Shown here one piece after another: positions 10,705-23,700 of a stretch of DNA of 64,000 nucleotides. Origin of the DNA: Ceratodon purpureus. Lineage: Eukaryota > Streptophyta > Bryopsida > Pseudoditrichales > Ditrichaceae. A program made the translations under genes and the position numbers. Numbering within the stretch: the stretch's first letter is position 1; every line of letters starts with the position of its first letter. Below the pieces are notes generated by a model. The model did no database searches, had not been told where the DNA came from, and saw only the letters and a program-made list of their open reading frames with translations. The stretch is from positions 11,026,702 to 11,090,701 of the forward strand of contig CM026425.1 in NCBI GenBank assembly GCA_014871385.1, read 5' to 3'.

Positions 10705-13197
10705 TTCACTACCTAGGTTTTTTAAGCTCTCGAATGCCGTGCATAATGGAGAATTTTCATGCACTATATACATTTGGTTGTTGTAGATTGATGTATCATG
10801 AAATAAAGTGTACACGTGCATCTCGCTTCGTCGTCCAGTGTAGGGAGGTCACACATTACTCCAGGGTTAAGGGTTGTGGATTTGTCGGGAATTTCGTGGG
10901 AGCATCGTATCGGGTGTTTCAAGTGATGAGATTGGCGATCAACACCTCACAGGTGCCATCACCGTTAGCTAGGGAGTGGTACACAATGGAGTACAACAAG
11001 TGGTATCCCACCTTCCCTTCTTCCATTTCAATTAATGGAGATGGCTGCACTTCTTATACAGCACAAGCGCCCAAAATTTATTAATAACAATGGTTTAAGC
11101 AATTATAATGTTTCGTTGTTTGTCTTTAATATAGATGTTATTTGCTTTGAGCTGCATATTTTTCATGGATTAAAAAATAAAAAAAACTAATCCATTAGTA
11201 TTATAATAGATAAGAGTCAACATTATATAAAATATACTAAATTTCCTTTGCAACATTTATTTGTAAATGCTAAGCTTTTATGATAAGTTTGAGATTTGGT
11301 ACGTCCACAAGGAGCACCAACAATTAAGGACCATTCATCGAACTTCAATCCGTTAACTTTGGTTGTGTGCGTCTAAGCCTTATAGATGACTTTCTATCCT
11401 TGAGAAACATATAATGTTTCATAAGATAAGTATTCATGGATAATCCAACCCTTGGCATTTATAGAATTTTTTCTATAAACGAGAAAAATAATAATATGTG
11501 TCAAATGTGATAATTTTAAATTTTAGAGAATATGAAATATGAATGAAAACAAATTTAGATTGAAATGATATGATTGAATGTCATTAAAATTAAATGATTC
11601 TATCAAATTAAATTAATTAATTTATTATATTTAAAAATATAATATTTTTATTTTTATATTATTGAAACGATAGTATTTACCTTTCTAGACACAAATTATT
11701 CCACAGGAAACCTTACATGAATTTTAATTAATATGTTTTTTCAAAAATATATGACCTTTTTTAGAACTTGAAAGGTTGTTTATGTGTTGTTTAAAGTTTT
11801 TTCATTTTTTTTAATGTAACTTTAAAGAATCTATTTCTTCTTTGTCTATCTATATCTTTTCTGAATGCGCAACATCAATTCATTCATAAAAACTAACAGT
11901 CAATGGAAAAATATTTCAATTCTTTATAATTTTTTAAGATTAATGTATATTCTTCTACAAAATCAACATTTTAATGTGCATTTAAGTTTTTTTCTTCATC
12001 ATAGAAAAAAAATCTAATTTTATCATTCTATTATATTGTCAATTTCTTAGAAATTACAACTACCTTTTCAATGCAAAAATGCCTTGATAAAATAGATGTA
12101 TATTTGTTCTATGAGTGTATTTATTTATAGAAATGGATATGCATTAGCGTTGATAATTTGGGTTGGCATTGGATCAATACATAATCTAATTATACTAAAT
12201 AGAATTATCAATATAGAATATTATTAATTAATATTAATAAAACTATTTTTCTTAATTTTAAATATTAAGTTTTAAATATTTTAAACAAATAAATTCTTAT
12301 CAAAATTTGAAGATCTTATCAGTCTAGTTTTTTAAACTAACCATAAATAAACTTAGGAAAAAGGAATTTAAAAAAGCATATTTTCTATTATCTTTGGAAG
12401 TTTTATTTCTTAAGAACATATAGAAATTATTTTTTCAAAAGCTAATGATGTTCTACTTATCATGTATCATATGATTATTTTTTTATTAACTTATGATTTG
12501 AACCATCAAAGAAATTAGACCTAAAAATTGAAGTTCTTATATTTTCCAAAAACAATTTACAATAAACATGTCTTACAAAGATTGAATATAAATTTTTGAA
12601 CTTTCAATCTTATAGATAATGCAACCTTGTAGCAGGTATGATATGTGTTAGACAAATACTTACTTCTTTTCAAAAAAGTAAGGTACGCATCTCTAAAAAT
12701 GATTTTAAAAAAAAATAAAAATTAACAAAAGATTCAATTAAAATTTCCTTAAATGGCTTAAGAAAAACAACAATTTAGAGTTATTGATGAAGGCTTTTAA
12801 TATTTGATTTAGATACCATGAGTTTTGATCAGGCATGATCTTATTTGCTCACTTTAAATAATTGATAAACAAGTAAAAGCTTGGTGGACTACCGTAGCCT
12901 ACTAGCAGCTTCGACCATGCTCTGTCGAATATTAAATTATTTTGAAAAAATGATGTTCGACACCTCCAAAATGAATTTCTCAATTTTCGTTTTTGTAGCC
13001 AAAAGTCAGTAAAAATGACCTGAAATGGCTTAGAACCAACAAAATATTGCAAAAAATAATTTATTCTAATTTCGATTTTTTGACTTCATAATTTTCTAAT
13101 TTTTTTCTATTTTTAGAATTATTTTATACGAAGGTGCTATTAAGCTACGGTATCTAAATTGAGTGTATAAGAGCTCGGTGGACTATCTAAATTGAAT
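10705..13197. other. AT-rich gene-free tract
   Basis: After the decayed frame, the sequence to about 11080 is moderately mixed, and then it is strongly AT-rich. A motif AAGCTTGGTGGACTACCGTAG near 12877-12897 resembles the arm of the hairpin at 13198, so it may be a relic of the same element. No gene is seen. Confidence 0.5.
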
Positions 13198-13304
13198 GTG
13201 TAAGAGCTTGGTGGTCTCCAAATTCAAAGAAAACTAGTTTTCAAAGAAAAAATGACCAACGAAAATAGTTTTCTTCGAATGTAAAGACCACCAAGCTCTT
13301 ACAT
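13198..13304. repeat. foldback hairpin element
   Basis: The left arm GTGTAAGAGCTTGGTGGTCT (13198-13217) is the reverse complement of 13285-13304 except for one base. Pairing continues inward through a CAAAGAAAACTAGTTTTC-like stretch, giving a stem of about 45-50 bp around a short A-rich loop. A related half-copy, TATAAGAGCTCGGTGGACT, precedes it near 13166. This fits a small MITE; a hairpin RNA is an alternative. Confidence 0.7.
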
Positions 13305-13631
13305 ACTAAATATCAGTAACAACTATAATCTTCCATACCTCCAAACTAAAAAATAATAACACAATAAAGCGGAATTCACGGCATCTTTTTAAAACTCAAG
13401 TTAACTTTAACAATAACCACTATATAAAAAAACAACCCTAATTCCATTTTTTTATCCTCATAATTTTCAAATTTTCAAAATTCAAAATTATTATTTTTAG
13501 GAGGAACCTGCTATGGTGGTGCTAGGGTACTGGCAAGCCCTGGCCTAGTGTGTATGCCAGGAGGGAGCCGTATGGTTCTAGAAGGTGACTGTACACCGGG
13601 GGGTCCAATAACTCCACCACCACAACCCAAC

Positions 13632-13697
13632 CCAACTCTCCCCCTTCCCCCCCCTTCCCCCCCTTCCCCCTCCCTCTCCCTCTCCCTCTCCCTCTCC
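13632..13697. repeat. pyrimidine-only tract (C-runs and CCCTCT repeats)
   Basis: About 65 bases of nearly pure C and T, with runs of seven to eight C followed by repeated CCCTCT. The minus strand has at least four runs of three or more G, so it could form a G-quadruplex; the purine/pyrimidine asymmetry also permits triplex DNA. Confidence 0.8.
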
Positions 13698-13859
13698 CCC
13701 CTCCATTGATGACGCAACCAACAATGAGGCATCAGCCACCAGCCTCATCAATTCCCAGCAGGTCACCAGCCTGGCCCCTCACACCACCATTCCCCTTCCG
13801 TTATCATGCCAGCTCCCCCTCCAGACCCCCCCACACCAAACCAACACCAACAACTTAAA

Positions 13860-13992
13860 AGCCCAAATTGCCAACCCTGCGCGCATCACCAATGCACCAT
13901 CACCATTGCATCACTCATGTATCATAGCCCAAATTGCCAACCCTGCGCGCAACACCTATGTACCATCACCATTGCATCACTCATGTACCATA
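13860..13992. repeat. two-copy tandem duplication, 66 bp unit
   Basis: A block beginning GCCCAAATTGCCAACCCTGC at 13861 is repeated at 13927, and both copies run on to CACTCATGTA. The two copies differ at a few positions only. Confidence 0.9.
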
Positions 13993-15436
13993 GATCTTTC
14001 CAAACCAAAACTCACTCCCCAAGTGTGAACCCATTCCCCTCCCCTCATCCTCGTCATTCTCCCTGTCATGTCACTCTCCCTATTCCAATCCAAAGCTCCA
14101 TAACCAAACTAACACCATAAAAACAAACTAACACCATCATCATCATGCTCATGCCCCTGCGCGCATGCTCCCTAACACTAGGAGAAACCTCAGCACACAG
14201 GGGTTGGCCGGGGAGCTGGGCCTCCGGCTCCTATGGACATCCCCCCGGAGTCACCCCCTTTCGTCACCAGTAAACGAGTTATCCGTTTTACCCTGTCCTG
14301 AATTACCCTTCGCTATGTCTTACCATGTTCCGCCGTTCCATCCCTCATTGCGACAAGTGGTGTTCCTGCTTCGATTATCTGTGGGCCCGAATGATTCGTG
14401 AAAATGCAGTGTACATCGACATGTGGCAATGTATGTCTCTGTTTCCAAGAGCAGCACGTAGGGGATAATAAGAGTAGGTGTGGTCGTCGGACACTTGTTA
14501 AGGAGTAATCGGATTTTGCTGCAGTCTGATGAGGCCATGTGGTGACATTGATTTCTGATAAGATTTGATAAATGTTCCGATATATGTATATAAACCAGAG
14601 CAGTAGTAAAATAGGGTGGGTTTCATCGAATCGGAGACCCAAAATAACAAAACCTGGAGGCGGATGTTTATTACATGATGCTTGAATTTCAAGCAGTAAC
14701 GTAGTGCATTCAACATTGTGGATTGCAGAATACCTATAGGCACTACGGATTGTACATAAACGACGCTGCCTACACTAGATTTCAGTAGCCAACCTCTAAG
14801 AAGCGTGGTTGGCTTGAACCCTAAGCTGTTTCCAGCATGACGTGTTTCTACACATAGTAGAATAAAATTTAAAAAACAGTAAATGAACTTGCAACCTGAA
14901 AGGAAATTTAGTGTACAGACCACTCATCTTGGCAGTCCGCACTCACGGAACAATGAAAACTCTTCAGCAACCGCTGTATGTGTTGTGCTCCAATCTTGTA
15001 CGCTATATAATCCAAAGAAATCTTAGCTTATGCTGCCAGTTGAACACTGTTTGTTCACTTAAACAGTTGCCACCCGTTTTGATGAACGTTACCATATTCG
15101 TACCATGCTCGATTGTCTAGCATAGAACTCCGTATGACGTTGACTCTCGTATCACTGCACAACACCAACCTGAGAGATGTTACTTACTCTGCATGTCGAA
15201 CTATCTCCTAATTTATTACTTCTTTATAATCTACATAGAATCCACCTCCAGATACCTGATATCAGAGTGGTTCTCGCAATCCCTACTGTACTTAGGTCAT
15301 TGATCTTACAAAAAATCTACAAAAACCCGAGGTTCATTAAACACAATGTATGATAATCAAAGACACTAGTTTGATGTATAACTCACATTACCTTTTGCAG
15401 AACAGCTTGGGCCGAGGTTGTGATCCTCCAATCCGC

Positions 15437-18400
15437 TCACTTGTGTTTTGTTTTCGATTTACTCGGACAAATTTCCACAAGATAATCAGATCCCCACATG
15501 ACAAGGGCATCATTGTGGCATTCAACATCCCTCACATCGTCTAGATTTTTTACCATCTTATTTGGCTGCTTGCTGGGATGCATTACTTTCACCCCTGACT
15601 GATACACTTTCAATATCTCTACTATCTGCATTCCTGGTTCCCATTTGATCGTACGCCACGGTGATGACTGAAGAATTTTTTTTGTTGTTTTGAAACTGTA
15701 ACCAGTCTTTCCCATAGCCACTGGTCCCCCTACTCGTGTGGGATGCAACACCCACACATCTTTGTTTTTTCCCAAGGCATACTTCTTCTGAAACGGTCGA
15801 ACAATAGTTCATGTCAATGTTAGCTCCTACTGATATAACATTGGCAAAATTGGATGATTGACGCAGATCATGTTCAGAAAAAATTGTGTTCAGAAGTAAT
15901 GGTGTACCTGATGTCCTTGAGGTGTACTGTTTGTTGGTGGTTGTAGATCTTCGTATTTACTTATGCTCTTTTTAGTGGCATTATCAACAGACGCAGAAAC
16001 AGATGGTTGTCTTTTGTAGCCATCGGTTTGAACAACGGCTCCATCGTTAGAAAACGACGTCACTGTTCCCTTCATTGTATTCCCGGTATGAACTGCGTTT
16101 CCGCCAGGCATTTCCGTTATGCTGTCCACCAGCATTGGATCGGACGAATCATCACATGAATCCATAACAACATCCGAGGGCGCTACCTTTTGTTTCTTGA
16201 TGTTCCAAACTGAAAGCAATACATGTTGAAGTCAGTTCTTTTTTCAAGAGCAGGTCATTGCAATTTCTACAGGAAACCCTAGAGTGACATGCATTCATTT
16301 GATAAAGTAGACATTCCATGGTGAATCTAGGTCATTGAAATCTGATAAGGTAAGTAGTGAGTTACTTATAAACAATAGTTCAAGTTAACAATAGCATAGA
16401 CCGAGCGTGTTACCATTGGGGTCTACCGATGTCGACCCAGTTAATGTGTGCGAAGCGTCACCCTCATTGGACGTTGAAGCAACGTGTAATTCACGTTTAC
16501 CATAATATGAAGATGACTCACGTGGCGTACGAGTGGAAATGGTGCGCGTATCATCCCGTACGTTTTTGTCGGGGATTTTCGGCACCATAGGAGTCTCGCC
16601 TTCCTCATGTGTGGTGATGACCCCGCATGCACTTATTGGAATGCCCTGATTGAACTCGGTGTCCACCGCTAGAAAAGATAGAGGTTCGCCATTGTCCACG
16701 GTTTTGTTGGCCTCTCTTTTGTTGCCGTCATCTGTATTGGTGACCGAACCGGTAGTTGCCCTCTTAGAACGACATTTAGATTGCAAAACACAAAAAGAAA
16801 ATGCTACAAATAAGTGTAAGATGTACCGTTGTCGTTGTCAAGATCGTGGTTTAGAGTGGTGTCACTGAGGTCGTCCTTTAGCATCGTTCTGATTCTTGAC
16901 ATGATTTGGGAATAATTGTTCCGGCCCCGGAGCCTTGACATTAAGTCAGTCACGTTGTTATTCTCGTTGACAACATCGTCTAGAATTATGTCAACTTCTT
17001 CATTTGTCATACTTGCCTTTCTCACCTGTGGGGAGAATTGCGTTACATTCCCTTGTCCCTACAAACCAAGTTTAAACATAATGAAATTACATTCGATCAT
17101 ACTCCTACGGTTAGAACAAGCTTTTCAAATATCTGAAAACCGAGTCAAGAAAAATAAATAGTACTGACTACACTTTTTATTATGGGTGGTCCAAAACGAA
17201 ACCTCATTTACTGTCTGCTTTCGAAAGATTGGTTGACTTATAGTTTGTTGATTTGTGTCGACCTTCCTCGCGGTCTCCGACATCGGTTCCCCTTCAGCAG
17301 TAATATCTATAATATTTTCACTTGAACTTCCAATAGCCAAAGGGAGGAGTGCTTCCTGCCACATATCAAAGTGAGGCAATTCTACAGACAATTTGAAATA
17401 TGGAAAAGGTAAGCAATGGTGGAGTACCCAATCGCTCCAACTCCTACTGTCTTACCAGTGCTATAGAGAATGAAAAAGAAAAATGTCATGATTAAAAAAA
17501 ACGGAATGGAAACACAGACCACCTCGATTTACCTTAGTTTGATTGAGTTGAAGGGGTCGTTTCCCCTGCTGCACTCCTTGGCCATTTGCAAGGCGTTCTG
17601 CAGCACGATTAATGTTCATCACCGTACACCGTAGGGACCTGTTGCTTCCCATTGGACTAGCCCACCAAGCACATAGTTGTTCATGTCTGTGCTGCGGGCA
17701 CTCTGGATGTTTCTTCCCCGTCTCATCGAAAGTCTTCTTGTACAGGGACCTACTTTTCTCCAGACGCCTTCGCATGTATGTTGGAAACCAGCCTTCCCTC
17801 AGTGGTGGCTGAAAATCGAAAGATTGACGAACAATCTCTTCCACCTTAATAAATTGATAGTCATTGTCATCGAAGTGTATCTGCGCCACATTCACAAACA
17901 TTCCCATCAGTTGTTTTATACGAGAGGTCACACGTAGTTTATTTGCCACGATGTTCCCTCCTCCATCCGTTTTGATGACATAACGTTCCGCGTTCCTCTG
18001 TTTCTTGTGATTCGCAAATTCTTTTTCTGCCCTCCTCTGCATTGCCCTCCTTGATTGATCACTACCCCCTGGAAACGAAACCTCCTGCCCACCCACATCC
18101 AGGTCAGTAGCGTTATCGTTTGTGAAAACATCAGTGCGGTCTGAACTCCATAATTGTGTCGATACTCCAAAAGGCGCTGCTTGCGGGGGAGTCGTCATTG
18201 GTGCATCAAAACCTTTGTTAGACGGTCTGGGAAGTCCATCACGTGCATTTCCCGTGTTCTCCGTCGTCGATGGGGGAAATGCGCTAGTGTCTTCGTGTGA
18301 TAATGGCTGATCTTCGTTCACGTCCTCGGAAAGCAAACTCAATGGAATCCCGAACTTCTCCATCTTTCGCTTCATCCCCTCTAAGGCAGCATCGTAACCC

Positions 18401-18720
18401 GCTTGAAAGTACTGTATCTCACCTGGGACCCTTGTGTTTTTCTCCATTGTATCCTCCCCAATTTCAGACGAAGTACAAGAACCGGCCGGATACGATGATC
18501 TTAACGATGTAGTTGGTGGAACTTCATGCATGGTAGCCATTGTGCCGTTGCAGTGTATAGGATTAGTTTCCCTACATGTCATTCCCTTGTGAATATCACC
18601 AGGCTTGTCATTACAATGTTGGGGCCTCGATATCGGAAAGCGTTCACTCTGTCCCTGTGCATACTTCTGAAAACCCTCCCCGACGACTGCAGTGAATGGA
18701 ATATGATTTGTTCCTGCCAT
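15437..18720 (-). CDS. CACTA companion protein, PTTA/En-Spm (plant transposase) family
   Basis: A six-exon minus-strand gene, model 18720-17533, 17355-17172, 17051-16827, 16731-16414, 16209-15908, 15787-15437, giving 855 codons with all phases matching. Residues 1-240 are low-complexity. Residues about 250-395 resemble the En/Spm PTTA domain: a helical DNA-binding-like part followed by LEKSRSLYKKTF, CAWWASPMGSNRSLR and NRAAERLANGQG. At about residue 450 comes FWTTHNKK, the family's F-x-x-THxKK motif. The last exon (VWVLHPTRVGGPVAMGKTGY ... MWGSDYLVEI) resembles the C-terminal domain found in such proteins. The role is probably binding of element ends together with TNP2. The junction of exons 1 and 2 is ambiguous: a donor after CGAG with an acceptor TAG|AATTG also stays open. 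The ATG choice is tentative. Confidence 0.78.
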
Positions 18721-20727
18721 TTCTTTATACATACACACTGAACCTCAGTAATACATTAAGATCTGTAACATAATGCATGATCATTGTAACAAAGAAGGTA
18801 ACATTAAACAAGCAAGTGAGTAGCGGATTAATATAGAGCAAAAACGACAGCATCCGGTACTGTTAAGGCATGCGTAGAAGCTTGATATTCATGAATACAT
18901 CGCATAGACGAGTTCTTATATTAAATTCAGCCAAAGAGATCAAATGTATAACGCTAAACGTTTAAAACATCCAAACCAATTGAAATCTATTGCCTACAAA
19001 CGTGCAGCCTATACGTGTAAACAGTTGAAAAAAACATCCCTGTACATTTGGAAGACAAATCACGGAATAATCACACAGAAATCCCAAAACAGATGAAGCG
19101 CAATTCCCCATGTGAATCTAGGACTTCAATACATAATTGTCAAATCAGAGGGAGGTAAGCATGTGCGGACACACTCAGCCATGAAACAAGCCTCAATAAT
19201 TGAACCACATGAACTCCACGAGGGCTATTGACGGGTCCTCTGGATTTCTTTAGCTTCATAGATATATGTTCGAAGCTTAAACAATTTGTAGGGTTGGGCT
19301 AAATAAACATTAATCACGCAACACATTGGATTGCACCTATAAGCATCATAATTCAATCTAGAAATTGGTATAGAACTACAACAAAAAGTAAATGGTAAAC
19401 TTACAGAGTTGACGTCTTGTTGTATGCAACGATCACACTGCTTCAGTTGCTTAGAACGTGAAGACCACGGGTCGAGAATGAGGATGTTGGGGGCCGGAGA
19501 AAAGCGCCGAAATGAAAACCCTACACCCTTCATCTCAAAACCCTAAGAGAAAGGTTTCTAAGTTTCCCGATAATGACTGGCACTTCGAATAGCACGTTAT
19601 AGAAAGTCCGTGAAGCAGCAAAATTACTCCCGCCATTGACAGTTTAGCGCGGGAAAGCCTATTGTCCTACTATGGGAAGGTTCGGACGATTCTGACAACT
19701 TCTGCAAAGACTTCAACTCGATCATGATGTTCGAGAGTATAATTCCTGTACAAGTGAGGTTTAAGCCTTTGGTCCAACACTGCGATTTCAGGTCACACCA
19801 TTCGCGCATATGCGGTATGATTTTGTCGAGGCACGTCAACCTGTACACTTTCACAATTCAGTCAATGAAGGATTGGCAAATGCGGCTGTAGGAGAGTCAG
19901 GTTCTCAAATAAATCAGCCGACCCCAGCGAACCATCATCATAGATTACGGGCCTACATTACACTGGTTAGTTTACATCACTACTTTTTTAAGAGATTTAT
20001 GCTGTTGTTAGTTACGGAATTTGAGAAAGTGTGAATGACGTTCTAGTCACTACCGACAGAAGTCTGAACATGACAGTCCTTCTAGGGTTATGTTATCAGT
20101 AGGAGTCAAAGAAGTATCAGACTGTCTCCCGAGATGGACACTTTTTATATGACATTTTACATACATTTGAGTAGGAGGTTGGCGGTCGTGTATCCTTTTA
20201 CCTCCATGCAGTGTTGCTTTCGGTATTCCGCCATTGGGATTAAGGAGGGATGCCATCATGTAGAGGAACTATTTGATCACTGCCCCATTTGGTATGCACG
20301 AGGGTTTCTTCTGATGCAATGGACACGCTAGAAATAAACATCGAACATGTAAAAATCTGTTGTTTGCTTGTTCAACTTTGTAATCATTTTAATGAACTTG
20401 GCGACCAAACCCTAGGCAGTATGTCGAGTCCAATTTCCGTTTCCACTGTTATCAACTGCGGTTCATTCCCATTTCCCTCTGAAAACCTCCCTATTTTACA
20501 ATCCTTCTGCTAGGGTTCTCGCATTGCATAGTGTTCTCGTTGGCATTGCAATACTTTTTTAGAAACAGCTTTCATCACTTCTACAAAAATTGTGGATTTC
20601 ATTTCTTTTTAAATAGGTTATTTCCTGAGGTTATATCTGTTCCTCCACTAATGATGTCTAAATTCTTGTACACATAGACATGTGTTGTTAATCTATATAC
20701 TTCGATTTTTATGGCAGATGCGAAGCC
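18721..20727. promoter_or_regulatory. divergent promoter region between the two CACTA genes
   Basis: A 2-kb spacer between the start codons of the companion gene (-) and the transposase gene (+). It should contain both promoters and any untranslated first exons. A minus-strand open stretch at 19533-19225 ends in a good donor (TCT|GTAAGT at about 19404) but is out of phase with the next exon, so it is probably a non-coding first exon at most. Confidence 0.5.
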
Positions 20728-23700
20728 ATGGACAGAGTTTGTCGGCTTCCTCTTACCCACCCGGCGAGAGTACGCGCTCGGGAGCGGAAGCTATGGTTTC
20801 GTGAATTGTCCTGGGCAATCCAGGAACAAATTCGAACATCCAAACCGGAGCTGAAGGTTTTATGCCCCTGCAAACTCTGTGACAGAGGCTATCGTCAAGA
20901 AAAGTATATCGACACTGTTCTAAAGCACTTGGATTCCAAAAAGAAATATGGAAGGGACCCCAAAAACTATGGCTCCTCGAAGGTGAGACCTCTTATTATT
21001 TCTATTAGCATTTGTGTCGTGTGATTTACCTATACCAAAGTTCATATACAACTGAACCATCGTCCCCGCTTCTTCGTCCTTTTTTAAATTGCAAAAGAGT
21101 AATGGTCATGCAAATATAAGGGTTTAAATAAATAAATAAAAGCACAGTAGTAAAACTTGAACTTGTACGGCAACGTGGTAGTTCCTCTCAATTACCATTG
21201 TTCTGCCAGTGGGGCACGAGATTTGTTCCTGTTCATGTGTATTTGCGGTTCTCTTGAGGTATGTGAGTTCATATTAGAAGACAAAATCATTCTTCTTTAC
21301 TATGTTGTTGGTGTATCATCTCTTATTCATCTCCTGTGATATACAGTCCGAAGAAAACCCCATTCTTAATTAGCTTTACAGACTGTGCACTCTCAGGTTC
21401 TCCATTTAATTGCAGGAGTTATGCAATCCAATTATTGTAACAATGCCAACGTTTTTGTTACAGTTTGGGTGTTCTGCTGCTTTACTGAGTAGAAGGTTCT
21501 CTAGTAGGAACATGAGACGGTAGTGAGCATGCCAATGACAAGAGTCAATATTTTTTGGCATGACCTTCTACTCCGGTGAGCACATATTTACATGTATTTG
21601 CTCTTTTGTTGCACTGAGTACGATTCGGTGGTGATTGTATGCAGGGGTATTCACGGGATGATTCCGATGTGGAATGGGATGACCAAATTCTCCACTCCTA
21701 TGGACAGCTTGCGCTAGATTCTACAAACAATCCAAACCCACCTGAAGAGGATGAGCATGACTATACAGACTGTGTTATTGCGATGTTCCAGACTTATGAC
21801 GAGCTATGCGGTGAGAGGCACCCGGGCGAGTATACCAATGCCGAGGAAGAAAGACAACACCTTGCAGAGAACGATAGAGATGGGGATGGGCGTGAAAGAC
21901 ACAACTCCTCACGTTCTGTAGAAGATGAAGGAGATCGTACGCCAAACACAACAACAGAAGAACATCACTCGGAGACAGACAACCTTGAATCACAAGCTCC
22001 GCTTGGTGACGACGTCGAAGGGCAAACCAATAGCGGTCCCAGGGACGACTTTGTGGAAGGAGGTATTGAAAGACCAGGGTCGCTAAATATGGAAGAGGAC
22101 AATGCAGTGGATGATGAAGCACAGGACGATGGCGATTCGGATGAAGAAGACGGCCCTCGATGGAACATGAATGAGGAGCATCATGTATCACCTGACGAAG
22201 CATTTTTGAGAGACTCCGCTCGAACCCCGCTCTTTCACAACGCGAGTATCTCTTGTTTGAGTGCCGTCATTTTGCTGCTGAATTGTCTTCGAATGCACGG
22301 AGCCTCCTTGGTTCTAATCAACGAGGTTTTTACTTTACTTTCAAAAGTCATTTTGCCAAAGCCGAACTGTCTGCCGACGTCTGAGTACGAGGCCTCAAAG
22401 ATGCTGAAAAAACTTGGATTATCCTACGATATGATCGACGTGTGTCCTAACCAGTGCATTCTATTTCGAGGAAATCAGAATGAGGCATTGGACACTTGTC
22501 CAGAGTGTGGAGCAGCGCGTCGTAAAAGGTGTGGCAAGAGCATGGTTGCACGTCGAGTGCTCAGATACTTTCCGTTGGTGCCCAGATTGGTACGCACATT
22601 CAGAAACCCTATGTTGGCAGCTGCAATGACATACGCAGCCTTACATAAAAGTCGGGACACCAAAATGCGAAGTGTGGCAGACTCGGAAGTGTGGCGGTTC
22701 ATTGATAATAGGTATCCCTCGTTTGCTGAAGACCCTAGAAATGTGAGGTTGGCCCTTGCAACAGACGGAATCAATCCTTTTTCTGACAAAAGGAGCACTT
22801 ACTCAATATGGCCAGTGCTACTACTCAATTTTAATGTAGCTCCCTGGCTCACCTTGAAGAAGTTTTTTGTTATGCTGTCTATGATAATCCCAGGGAAAAA
22901 ATCAGTAACGGGAGAACGGTTCGATATGTATCTAGAACCCCTACTTGAAGAACTAAGATGGCTTTGGTCGGATGGAGTATTGATTAGAGATGCTTCTAGG
23001 CCTTACGCAGAATCGTTTCACTATGTGAGGGCTGTCTTGCTATTCTGCATACATGATTATCCTGCATACGGCATTGTTTCGGGACTAGTGACCAAGGGCT
23101 ACAAGGGTTGTACATGTTGTGGTCCGAATAATGTTTGTAGACGATCCAGGTGTTTGGGGAAGAACGTTTGGGACAACCAGCACAGGATGTACCTTCCGCA
23201 ATCGCATTACTTGAGGGACAATGAGGTCCAATTCAGAGGCCAAACAGAGTATAGAGTGGCTCCGATGCGAATGACCGGCACAGAGACGAAACGCTGCGGA
23301 CAAGAAAGAGAGAGGTGGCTTCGGGAAGGAGGTGTAAAAGGCTCAGAGGGAGATCCAGTAAGACAACATGGTGTCAAAAGATGCAGTGCACTGTTCACTC
23401 TCCCTTATTGGGAGGTAAGTTAATCCAGTCATTACATTATTTACACATTTTCTTTTCCCTTCTTCCGTAACTTGGCAGTTTCTTAGAGATGTGTTGTCTT
23501 GGATTTTCGACACCGTGATGATTTAATTCATCAGTATTTACCATACCTCCGACTGGTCTTAATAACTGCCGCGTGAATAGACCATTTCGTTTTGGCCTGT
23601 ACGTATCATCGTCTGTACCTTTTTTCTTGTTATGCTACTAGGACCAATTTCGGAAAGTTATTTTCATATGTATATTTAAATCTGCATGACTGCATTCCTG

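Larger units (their letters stand above)
13305..15436. other. mixed-composition intergenic DNA left of the CACTA genes
   Basis: Besides the pyrimidine tract, this holds a 66-bp tandem duplication and the presumed 3' flank of the companion gene. Open stretches here are proline- or low-complexity-rich and not convincing. The left end of the transposon should lie here, but I could not find a terminal repeat. Confidence 0.4.

Noticed and set aside
13806..14120. 104-codon Pro/Ser-rich frame
   Set aside because: It is produced by the 66-bp tandem duplication and C-rich composition; no domain or support.
14741..14765. CACTACGGATTG as left end of the CACTA element
   Set aside because: No matching inverted sequence ending in TAGTG was found to the right of the transposase gene.
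19225..19533. First coding exon of the companion gene
   Set aside because: It has a good donor but its phase does not fit the next exon; it could only be untranslated.
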